NCBI GenBank assembly: GCA_964372165.1 | Contig: CAYJPT010000155.1 | Span: 1-5,587 of the forward strand | Source of the DNA: CAYJAD01 sp964372165 | GTDB lineage: Bacteria > Desulfobacterota > Desulfovibrionia > Desulfovibrionales > Desulfovibrionaceae | Length of the DNA stretch: 5,587 nt | Direction: 5' to 3' | Position numbers and translations under genes: made by a program | The notes under the pieces: model-generated | What the model was told of the DNA's origin: nothing | What the model saw: the letters and a program-made list of their open reading frames with translations, nothing else | Databases searched by the model: none | Shown: positions 1-5,147 of the stretch, one piece after another | Numbering within the stretch: position 1 is the stretch's first letter | Layout of the letters: every line of letters begins with the position of its first letter

Positions 1-1
1 C

Positions 2-109
2 AAGATAAGCCTCAAATATAATGATGAGGTCATACATATTGCTAACCGCCTTCTGGAGGCTTGTCCAACTGAAAGGAAAAATACTGAATTTTGTGAATAC
101 CAATGGTAA
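2..109 (+). other. Possible 3' end of an unidentified gene entering from the left edge
   Basis: This reading frame is open from the left edge and ends at TAA 107-109, giving about 35 residues with a plausible protein-like stretch (DEVIHIANRLLEACPTERKN). It lies exactly where the opposite-strand brnT gene stops resembling its family, so it may be the tail of the element that replaced the 3' end of brnT. I do not recognise the family. The last ten or so codons would lie across the junction and may not be native. A short open frame of this length can occur by chance, so the call is weak. Confidence 0.22.
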
Positions 110-254
110 TCCATCGGTCTTCATCATCGCTATGGTCTTCGTCGTAAGCTTCAATGCGATGTGGGTCAGCAAAAACACGCGCCGCAAGTTCAAAACTTAC
201 GCTATGCTTTTTCTGGTTGAGCTGGTTTTTGTGGGTATCCCATTCAAATTTCAT
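42..254 (-). pseudogene. brnT: BrnT-family toxin, 3' truncated
   Basis: BrnT toxins are small RelE-fold ribonucleases neutralised by BrnA, usually encoded directly downstream. The N-terminal ~54 residues match the family: MKFEWD at the start, the N-x3-KK-H-x-VSFE-x-A-x2-VF-x-DP block at residues 10-31, and the HSDDEDRWITIGI block at 41-53. An intact BrnT is about 90-100 residues and continues into a beta-strand and an RIISARKA-type basic motif. Here the similarity stops near base 90-98 and the frame adds about 16 unrelated residues before a TAG at 42-44. The conserved C-terminal arginine motif and any brnA partner are absent. The start is well supported, with GAGGA just upstream. The toxin is probably inactive, truncated by an insertion or recombination whose junction lies near base 90-98. 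Confidence 0.82.
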
Positions 255-282
255 AGTTCCTCATTTTGTTACTACAGAATGG

Positions 283-308
283 TTAATACTGAAAATGGAC
301 TTTGTCAA
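283..308 (-). promoter_or_regulatory. Possible promoter of the brnT remnant
   Basis: On the minus strand a perfect -35 hexamer TTGACA (303-308) lies about 50 bp upstream of the brnT start codon. The best -10-like hexamer is TATTAA (283-288), but the 14-bp spacer is short. At a 17-bp spacer only the poorer TAACCA is available. A promoter somewhere here is expected because brnT has no other upstream gene, but the exact -10 is uncertain. Confidence 0.35.
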
Positions 309-388
309 ATCTGTAGCACTCTAGTACTCTAAAAAAATATGATTTAGTTGTTAGAATTTTATATCTATAAAAACAAATAATTAAACAA

Positions 389-402
389 AAAGTAATTACT
401 TT
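389..402. promoter_or_regulatory. Operator-like palindrome, copy 1
   Basis: AAAGTAATTACTTT is a perfect 14-bp palindrome. A near-identical box (one mismatch) recurs 48 bp downstream inside the promoter spacer. Phd/YefM-type antitoxins usually bind short palindromes in their own promoter region, so the downstream antitoxin-like protein is the natural candidate ligand. The region is very AT-rich, which lowers the significance of a single palindrome; the repetition is what makes it notable. Confidence 0.5.
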
Positions 403-430
403 AATCACTATAAAAAGATATTTATTTTTA

Positions 431-459
431 TTTACAAAAGTAATTATTTTTGCTAAATT
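431..459 (+). promoter_or_regulatory. Sigma70-type promoter of the defence operon
   Basis: The -35 hexamer TTTACA (431-436, five of six matches to consensus) and the -10 hexamer TAAATT (454-459) are separated by exactly 17 bp. A TGn extended -10 element precedes the latter (451-453). Transcription would start near 466-467, giving a leader of about 60 nt before the ATG at 528 and excluding the upstream TTG at 450 as a start codon. The sequence upstream (360-430) is AT-rich like an UP element. The second operator-like box fills most of the spacer. Confidence 0.6.
437..450. promoter_or_regulatory. Operator-like palindrome, copy 2, in the promoter spacer
   Basis: AAAGTAATTATTTT repeats the 389-402 palindrome with one substitution (C to T). 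It lies entirely between the -35 and -10 hexamers of the promoter at 431-459, so a protein bound here would block RNA polymerase. Paired boxes 48 bp apart could allow cooperative binding or looping. Regulator identity is inferred, not shown. Confidence 0.5.
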
Positions 460-527
460 TAAAATCATGCTTTACCGCAAACCCTAAAGAGTGGCGAAAA
501 GTGAAAAAAAGAAAGAAAAAAAATACA

Positions 528-701
528 ATGCCGGAAACACATACTATGACAGAATTCCTTCGTGGACGGGCATCAAAAATTTTTGATGAAGTAGCGCAAC
601 AGGATAAGGTTGTTATGGTTATCAAACATAGTAAACCTCAAAATGTCATAATTTCATATTCACGGTATAAGAAATTATTTGATGAAGGAGCAGACATCTG
701 A
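528..701 (+). CDS. Phd/YefM-like antitoxin or operon autoregulator
   Basis: A 57-residue protein from ATG 528. The core (from about residue 7: MTEFLRGRASKIFDEV, then VVMVIKHSKPQNVIISYSRYKKLF) follows the Phd/YefM pattern: a helix with the S-x-I-x-DEV motif, a beta-hairpin ending in the usual K-x-x-P-x-x-V-x-I/S motif, then a Y-x-x-x helix. Phd/YefM antitoxins bind operator DNA with this N-terminal domain and wrap a partner toxin with a C-terminal tail. Here the tail is only about ten residues, so a role as DNA-binding regulator is at least as likely as toxin neutralisation. No toxin of the RelE/YoeB/Doc type follows; the next gene is the restriction-modification fusion, overlapping by one base (TGATG). 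The frame is open further upstream to TTG 450 and includes GTG 501, but 450 is upstream of the predicted transcription start and the extra residues are a lysine-rich stretch unlike the family. The Shine-Dalgarno for ATG 528 is weak. Confidence 0.68.
   Translation: MPETHTMTEFLRGRASKIFDEVAQQDKVVMVIKHSKPQNVIISYSRYKKLFDEGADI
685..690 (+). promoter_or_regulatory. Shine-Dalgarno of the methyltransferase gene
   Basis: AAGGAG lies 10 nt before ATG 701 and inside the end of the upstream small gene. Together with the TGATG stop/start overlap it fixes the start of the fusion gene and implies translational coupling to the antitoxin-like gene. Confidence 0.75.
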
Positions 702-2281
702 TGAGATTAAATGAAATTTTAAAAAACACTTCTTATGATGATACGCTATTTTCTGAAACTGAAAAGGCATCTGTTGAAGCTGCTATAATTATGAAAAGTG
801 TAAAAAACGTTGATGTTCCTTTTGTAAATTGCCTAGTGCGAAAAAAAGAAATAAAGCTGACACCTGAAGAGGTTGTTAGGCAATTATATGTGCACAAAAT
901 ATTAAATGAATATAAATATCCAGTTAGTAGGATACACTTAGAGGCTCCCATTCACTTTGGTCGTGAGATTAAAAGGGCCGATATTGCTATAATGGATAAA
1001 GACCGTCCAACAGTTCCGTATATTATCGTTGAAATAAAAAAGCCTAAACTTACTGATGGCAAGGAGCAATTGAAATCATATTGCAATGCAACGGGAGCAC
1101 CAATTGGTGTATGGACAAATGGTGAACAAATTTCTTACTACAATCGCAAAGAGCCAAATTATTTTGAAGCAATTAGCAACATTCCTGACTCAACACAGAA
1201 GCTTTCTGATATTCTAAATGAAAAATTTACTTATGATGATTTGAGAAAGATGGATAAAATCAGCAAAGAGAAACGTGCTTTGCGAAATCTTATTCAAGAG
1301 ATGGAGGATGAAGTTCTTGCAAGTGCAGGTGTTGATTCCTTTGAAGAAATCTTTAAGTTAATCTTTGCTAAGCTTTATGACGAATTAATTTGTGCTAATG
1401 ACAGTACGGCTTACTTGAAGTTCAGAAATAGTGGCGAAACTGATTTTGAATTAAAGGAAAAAATACAAAACATATTTCACAGTGCTAAAAGAAAGTGGAC
1501 AGGTGTTTTTACAGAAGACTCTAAGATATTGCTGTCACCATCACATCTCGCTGTCTGCGTATCAACATTGCAAGACATAAAACTATTCAACAATAATTTA
1601 GATGTTGTTGACGATGCATTCGAATACTTGATGAGTAAGGCACAAAAAGGGGAAAAAGGGCAATTTTTTACTCCTCGATATGTAATAGACATGTGTGTGA
1701 AAATGATGAATCCAACTATAAATGATAAAATAATAGATACAGCATGCGGAAGTTCAGGGTTTACTGTGCATAGTATTTTTAAAGTATGGAAAGATATACG
1801 CCGAGAAAAAAAATTACCTGAGGGGGAAGATTTTACAGCATCAGAAAGAACTGCAGATGAGATTAACTTTGTTCGAGACAATGTTTTTGCCATTGATTTT
1901 GATGAAAAAACAGTGCGTGTTGCTAGAACACTAAACCTCATAGCAGGTGATGGGCAGACAAATGTGTTACATCTCAACACACTAGACTATTCGCGTTGGA
2001 ATGAAATAACAAAGCAAGAAGACTGGAATGATACATATAATAATGGATTCAAAGAATTAAAGAAACTTCGTCCTAAAGGCAGTGTGGATTTTAGTAAATT
2101 TGAATTTGACCTTGTAATGGCTAATCCGCCATTTGCTGGTGATATCAAAGAACAAACAATTCTGTCTCATTATGAACTTGCAAAAAATGATAAGGGGAAG
2201 TGGCAAAATAAAGTTGGTAGAGACCTTCAAGCCTCATACAGGCACAAAAACAAGTGTTTTGTTTGTGCAAAAATGGGATAG
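701..2281 (+). CDS. hsdM: Nuclease-N6-adenine methyltransferase fusion (helicase-less restriction-modification subunit), disrupted
   Basis: This chain would both cut and methylate DNA, guided by the downstream HsdS. Residues about 55-160 form an HsdR-N-like PD-(D/E)xK nuclease: RADIAI with D94, VEIKK with E111 and K113, then a helix containing Q123. Residues about 200-480 are an N6-adenine methyltransferase of the HsdM type: GQFFTP at 320-325, the SAM-binding motif DTACGSSGF at 346-354, and catalytic NPPF at 475-478. There is no DEAD helicase, unlike true HsdR. The architecture is like BcgI A subunits (nuclease and methyltransferase in one chain, separate specificity subunit). The frame is broken. 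After KVGRD (residues 504-508) the family normally continues with ILFIERNL..LKPGGRMAIVLP and on to the GLHGNTFKPHTGTKTS block. Here about 50 codons are missing, and TFKPHTGTKTS resumes in another frame at 2223. This reading frame then runs into a stop at 2279-2281 after 18 foreign residues. Methylation and cutting are probably lost. Confidence 0.85.
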   Translation: MRLNEILKNTSYDDTLFSETEKASVEAAIIMKSVKNVDVPFVNCLVRKKEIKLTPEEVVRQLYVHKILNEYKYPVSRIHLEAPIHFGREIKRADIAIMDKDRPTVPYIIVEIKKPKLTDGKEQLKSYCNATGAPIGVWTNGEQISYYNRKEPNYFEAISNIPDSTQKLSDILNEKFTYDDLRKMDKISKEKRALRNLIQEMEDEVLASAGVDSFEEIFKLIFAKLYDELICANDSTAYLKFRNSGETDFELKEKIQNIFHSAKRKWTGVFTEDSKILLSPSHLAVCVSTLQDIKLFNNNLDVVDDAFEYLMSKAQKGEKGQFFTPRYVIDMCVKMMNPTINDKIIDTACGSSGFTVHSIFKVWKDIRREKKLPEGEDFTASERTADEINFVRDNVFAIDFDEKTVRVARTLNLIAGDGQTNVLHLNTLDYSRWNEITKQEDWNDTYNNGFKELKKLRPKGSVDFSKFEFDLVMANPPFAGDIKEQTILSHYELAKNDKGKWQNKVGRDLQASYRHKNKCFVCAKMG

Positions 2282-2525
2282 CAAACTTTGTCCAAAATCT
2301 GAAGATTACAATATTTTCTTCGCAACAATGCAAGAAAAAGGAAAGGACAATTCGGGAGATAAAATTTATGTTTTAGATAGTGAAACAGGCTCTCCCAAAT
2401 TAGACAATCACGAGCATTTAATTGTGAAGCATGACTTATATAATCATGATGGATTAACTAATGACGGTATAGCAGAAGCTTTTATTGAGTTTGCAAAAAA
2501 GGAGAAGCTAAGTTTTTTTCCATAA
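2223..2525 (+). pseudogene. hsdM: C-terminal remainder of the methyltransferase, frame-shifted by an internal deletion
   Basis: From ACC 2223 this frame reads TFKPHTGTKTSVLFVQKW, the well-conserved block near the end of the HsdM catalytic domain. It then runs through NIFFATMQEKGKDNSGDKIY and a C-terminal helix (AFIEFAKKEKLSFF) to TAA 2523-2525. The same frame is open back to ATG 2133, but those 30 codons are an antiphase reading of the upstream gene and not real protein. The join with the N-terminal part lies within 2220-2225, where one side supplies GGT AGA GA(C) and the other (A)CC TTC AAG. A loss of about 160 bp (3n+2) explains both the missing codons and the frame change. The fragment has no start of its own and ends at the heptamer described at 2513-2519. 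Confidence 0.8.
2513..2519 (+). promoter_or_regulatory. T_TTT_TTT slippery heptamer, candidate -1 frameshift site
   Basis: Seven Ts are phased in the methyltransferase C-terminal frame as AGT-TTT-TTT-CCA-TAA, which is the X_XXY_YYZ arrangement needed for tandem -1 slippage. A -1 shift makes the next codon TCC 2519, which enters the frame of the specificity subunit. That frame is open from 2489 right through hsdS. Without the shift, translation stops two codons later. A hairpin starts 5 nt after the heptamer. Alternatives are a one-base loss from an eight-T tract of an ancestral fused gene, phase variation by tract-length change, or a sequencing error. Confidence 0.55.
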
Positions 2526-2580
2526 GCCCATCCATTGAAAAATTTTGCCCAAAAAAATATAAGACAATGATGGATGGGCT
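2525..2580 (+). promoter_or_regulatory. Hairpin over the hsdS start, candidate frameshift stimulator
   Basis: AGCCCATCCAT (2525-2535) and ATGGATGGGCT (2570-2580) are perfectly complementary over 11 bp, and two G-U pairs extend the stem inwards. The 30-nt loop is A-rich and contains the first ATG (2567), while the second ATG (2570) is in the stem. The stem begins 5 nt after the T7 heptamer, the usual spacing for a structure that promotes -1 frameshifting. It would also hide the hsdS start codons from independent initiation. It is not a terminator, because no T-run follows the stem on either strand. Confidence 0.55.
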
Positions 2581-3979
2581 GGAAGCAGTTGAAGTTAAAT
2601 ATACAAATTTGGATTTTACGAAAAGGATAGACAGCGAATTTTATCGTAAATTGTTCTTAAAATACGATACGTTGATGTCAAAAAAAGAATGTGTTCCACT
2701 TGATAATCTTTGTTCTTTTTTAATTGGGCCATTTGGCTCAGCATTTACAGTAGATAACTACATTGATGAGGATAAATTTAGATATATTCGCGGCAAAGAT
2801 GTAAAGCCATTCACCATACAAAATAATGATAATGTATATATGTCAGAAGGTGATTATAGTAGGCTAAAAAAATATGCTTTACGAAAAGATGATGTTTTAG
2901 TGTCAGTTGTTGGTACTCTAGGAAACTGCGCTATAATAAAAGATGAAAACTTACCAGCTGTATTTAGTTGTAAAAGTACTGTGATTAGGACAGTTTCTGT
3001 GAATCCATATTTTATCATGACATACTTAAATACAAGCATAATAAAAAAATCTTTACTCAGAAAAACACGAGGTGCTGTTCAGCTTGGATTAAACTTGGAA
3101 GATTTAAAAAGCATTCCTGTTGTAATGTTTTCAAACTTGTTTCAAGAGCTTATAGAAAATATTTGCGAGTCATCCAGTAATATGCTTAAACAAGCCATTG
3201 ACTTGTATGAGTCTTCTGAGAAATTCCTATTGGAATATCTAAACATAAGACCGCTTAAAAATACAGAAAAAAATATATCTATAAAAAGATTCAATTCATC
3301 ATTTGGTATCAGTCGACGTTTAGATAGTGAATATTATCATCCAAAATATGAAGAAATTGAATCTATGATTGAAAAAACACCTCTTGGGTCAAGCTCTATT
3401 CAAGAAAAATTTTATGAAAATATTAACCGTTATTTAAAAAATACTGAAACTCATAAATATATTGAAATAGGAGATATTGATACATATTTTGGTGAGGCTA
3501 CCTATAGCAATGTTGAGACAGATTTGTTGCCTGCAAATGCTAAATTGTATTTAGAAAAAAATGACATTTTGTTCTCTACTGTTCGTCCTTACCGTGGAGC
3601 TGTTGCTATTAATCATTTTAATGATGATATAGTTGCAAGCAATGCTTTTCTTGTTTTATCAGAGAAATCTGATTATTTAAAAGAATGCTTATTTGTGCTG
3701 CTTCGTTCTCGCATTTATAAAGAATATGTAATGAAATATAATGTTGGGACATCATACCCTGTTGTAAAAAAAGAAAGTATCTTAAATATGAAAATTCCTA
3801 ATATTGATAAGACAATACAGATTCATATTGCTGATAAAATACAACAATATTTTTTGATGCGAAAAAAATCACTAAAATTACTAGACTATGCAAAGGAAGC
3901 TGTCGAAATTGCAATAGAAAAAGATGAAAAACATGCAATTAACTTTATAAAAAATAAGCGAGATACCACTAATGTCTAG
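2567..3979 (+). CDS. hsdS: HsdS DNA-specificity subunit with two target-recognition domains
   Basis: HsdS reads the two halves of a bipartite DNA target for the methyltransferase/nuclease. The 470 residues form two half-subunits. Each opens with a similar motif: KRIDSEFYRK at about 19-28 and RRLDSEYYHPKY at about 250-261. Target-recognition domain 1 spans about 40-190, with the family-typical DDVLVSVVGTLGN at 108-120. Domain 2 spans about 265-410, with the matching NDILFSTVRPYRG at 332-344. Each is followed by a helical spacer (about 190-225 and 415-455). Length is normal for a two-domain HsdS. ATG 2567 lacks a Shine-Dalgarno, and its first codons lie in a hairpin. The same frame continues upstream without a stop to 2489, encoding protein-like sequence (SISPSIEKFCPKKYKT) that joins the methyltransferase C-terminus through the T7 tract, so the native product may be a fusion. 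The 3' end overlaps the HEPN gene by 8 nt. Specificity cannot be read from sequence. Confidence 0.9.
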   Translation: MMDGLEAVEVKYTNLDFTKRIDSEFYRKLFLKYDTLMSKKECVPLDNLCSFLIGPFGSAFTVDNYIDEDKFRYIRGKDVKPFTIQNNDNVYMSEGDYSRLKKYALRKDDVLVSVVGTLGNCAIIKDENLPAVFSCKSTVIRTVSVNPYFIMTYLNTSIIKKSLLRKTRGAVQLGLNLEDLKSIPVVMFSNLFQELIENICESSSNMLKQAIDLYESSEKFLLEYLNIRPLKNTEKNISIKRFNSSFGISRRLDSEYYHPKYEEIESMIEKTPLGSSSIQEKFYENINRYLKNTETHKYIEIGDIDTYFGEATYSNVETDLLPANAKLYLEKNDILFSTVRPYRGAVAINHFNDDIVASNAFLVLSEKSDYLKECLFVLLRSRIYKEYVMKYNVGTSYPVVKKESILNMKIPNIDKTIQIHIADKIQQYFLMRKKSLKLLDYAKEAVEIAIEKDEKHAINFIKNKRDTTNV

Positions 3980-4745
3980 TTATAGAGATTGGATAAGAAA
4001 AATTGATATAGAAATAGATTACTTTTCTGCTTTTATCAAAGCATGGATAGCTTTTAATTCTTGGTATAGAAATGAGCTTAATGCCCGCTCTGACAGAGAT
4101 ATAATCGAAAAATTAAAAAATGAAAACAATAGATTTAAGGGGTATATAGAAACTTTACTTGACAGTAATAATAATACTCATGAATCATCTAGCTTTAAAG
4201 AAAATTTACAGCACCTGCAATCAGCATTAGTAAGTGCATCAATAGTAACTCAAGAACGAAATGGAGTTAGCCGACAAATTTCTTTTTCTGAAATTGCAAT
4301 AAATAATCCTAAAGCGATTTCAGAAAATGATTATAGAACAACTCATTATAAAATAGAAAGGAAAGGGCAAAAAATTACAACTTTAATACACAGAAAGGGA
4401 AATCCAGTAACTCAATATTTTTATTTTGAGCAAGAAAAATATGAAGAAACAGCACTTGATGCACATAGTGATTTTCAAAAGCTTACCGATGAGCAACAGG
4501 GACAGTGTAAATTTTTTTATAAAGAAATTTGTCCATATGTTGTAGAGAGTGTGCTAGAAAAAGATGCTTCAAATAATATTGTTTTTATTGGAGAACGAGC
4601 AAAAGTAAGCCGTGGCATTATTGAGGTGCTTTATTTACTACGCTGTTCCTTGATGCATGGTGAAGTTACTCCAGATTGTAGCTCATCAGAAGTTTATAAA
4701 TATGCTTACGAAATACTGTCTGCCGTTTTGAAAAAAATGATTTAA
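3972..4745 (+). CDS. HEPN-domain protein, putative RNase effector of the defence operon
   Basis: A 257-residue protein with no signal peptide or membrane segment. Near the C-terminus, LYLLRCSLMHGEV (residues 220-232) carries R224-x4-H229, the catalytic signature of HEPN ribonucleases. It is followed by a helix (SSSEVYKYAYEILSAVLKK) that would complete the helical bundle. The N-terminus (WIRKIDIEIDYFSAFIKAWIAFNSWYR) is a helix rich in aromatic residues, as in several HEPN families where it forms the first helix. The central 100-190 region is charged and unassigned. The gene starts at ATG 3972 inside the end of hsdS (8-nt overlap) with a weak AAGCGAG upstream, so it is translationally coupled. 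HEPN RNases of this type act in abortive infection and as toxins, for example PrrC beside the EcoprrI restriction system. A role as a backup killer released when restriction fails is inferred from position. The frame is intact although the methyltransferase is broken. Confidence 0.72.
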   Translation: MSSYRDWIRKIDIEIDYFSAFIKAWIAFNSWYRNELNARSDRDIIEKLKNENNRFKGYIETLLDSNNNTHESSSFKENLQHLQSALVSASIVTQERNGVSRQISFSEIAINNPKAISENDYRTTHYKIERKGQKITTLIHRKGNPVTQYFYFEQEKYEETALDAHSDFQKLTDEQQGQCKFFYKEICPYVVESVLEKDASNNIVFIGERAKVSRGIIEVLYLLRCSLMHGEVTPDCSSSEVYKYAYEILSAVLKKMI

Positions 4746-4901
4746 TTCTATGATTATCATTGAAGAAAAGTGGAAGTCAGTTTTTCAAGATATATTGAAC
4801 TAAATAGAACTATCTAAAACACTGTATGTCGCTGTAATTATATTATATTTTTTTAGCAAGACATTTCATTCATACATATAAACGTTCTTACTTGTAGTAC
4901 T
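4746..4901. other. Intergenic AT-rich spacer after the defence operon
   Basis: No recognised gene lies here. Five bases after the HEPN stop is a 17-codon open frame (ATG 4750 to TAA 4801-4803, starting MIIIEEKWK) with no Shine-Dalgarno of its own. It may be the start of a lost fifth gene or chance. The small palindrome ATGATTATCAT (4750-4760) has no T-run and is not a convincing terminator. A T7 run at about 4848-4854 has no stable stem before it. Confidence 0.4.
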
Positions 4902-5054
4902 TTAATCATAATGCCCCTTACAAGAAACAGTCACGATTGTTTCGTCTTTTACGCAATATACAATGCGGTTTACATCATCAATGCGTCTGCTCCAGTAGCC
5001 ACTTAGATTTTCTTTGAAGCAATGGCCGTTCGCTATCTCATTCGAGCAAAATAA
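4902..5054 (-). pseudogene. yoeB: YoeB/Txe-type toxin remnant (C-terminal half)
   Basis: Read on the minus strand, this frame gives FKENLSGYWSRRIDDVNR, then IVYCVKDETIVTVSCKGHYD and TAA at 4902-4904. This is the unmistakable C-terminal half of YoeB/Txe ribosome-dependent mRNA interferases. It retains the SRRI arginines, the NRIVY arginine and the terminal H-Y pair used in catalysis. A full YoeB has about 84 residues. Here only about 42 match, then upstream similarity fades (SNEIANGHC) and a stop lies at 5055-5057 with no start codon between. The N-terminal half, including the catalytic glutamate region, and any yefM antitoxin are missing. It is non-functional, left by deletion or recombination at about 5030-5045. 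It lies beside, and points toward, the defence operon. Confidence 0.85.
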
Positions 5055-5072
5055 TTATTACTTAACGAACCT

Positions 5073-5107
5073 AAAAAGAGTGAAGCTAAGAAAACTTCAC
5101 TCTTTTT
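5073..5107. terminator. Bidirectional intrinsic terminator
   Basis: AAAAAGAGTGAAG (5073-5085) pairs perfectly with CTTCACTCTTTTT (5095-5107), giving a 13-bp stem with a 9-nt loop and T-runs on both strands. It sits 40 bp past the stop of the minus-strand gene at 5148-5585 and is well placed to end that transcript. In the other direction it would stop read-through from the defence operon. Confidence 0.8.
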
Positions 5108-5147
5108 ATGGTTGCCACAAACTTTTTCTACATCGTTCAAAACCATG

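Noticed and set aside
45..60. GCTAAC and GCC...GGC near the left edge as an integron attC site
   Set aside because: The core does not match the required RYYYAAC/GTTRRRY pair and no second half with proper spacing is present.
21..332. A 103-codon plus-strand frame over the brnT region
   Set aside because: It is antisense to well-supported BrnT coding sequence, has no family resemblance, and its composition is that of a shadow frame.
467..487. A six-codon frame (ATG 467 to TAA 487) at the predicted transcription start, a possible leaderless leader peptide
   Set aside because: It is too short to support, has no regulatory codon pattern, and the transcription start is only predicted.
450..527. 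TTG 450 or GTG 501 as the start of the Phd-like gene
   Set aside because: TTG 450 lies upstream of the predicted transcription start and inside the promoter. The extension is lysine-rich and outside the family pattern. ATG 528 is preferred, although its Shine-Dalgarno is poor.
1477..1980. A 167-codon minus-strand frame
   Set aside because: It lies wholly inside the methyltransferase domain, opposite conserved motifs, and reads as low-quality serine/threonine-rich shadow sequence.
2133..2222. ATG 2133 as the start of a separate gene covering 2133-2525
   Set aside because: The first 30 codons are an out-of-frame reading of the conserved NPPF region. Real protein in this frame begins at about 2223 with the TFKPHTG block.
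397..4908. An 11-bp direct repeat TACTTTAATCA at 397-407 and 4898-4908, flanking the cassette
   Set aside because: It fits the borders of an inserted element attractively, but in a window this size and this AT-rich several chance 11-mer repeats are expected, and the right copy is just the end of yoeB. It would need an empty site for support.
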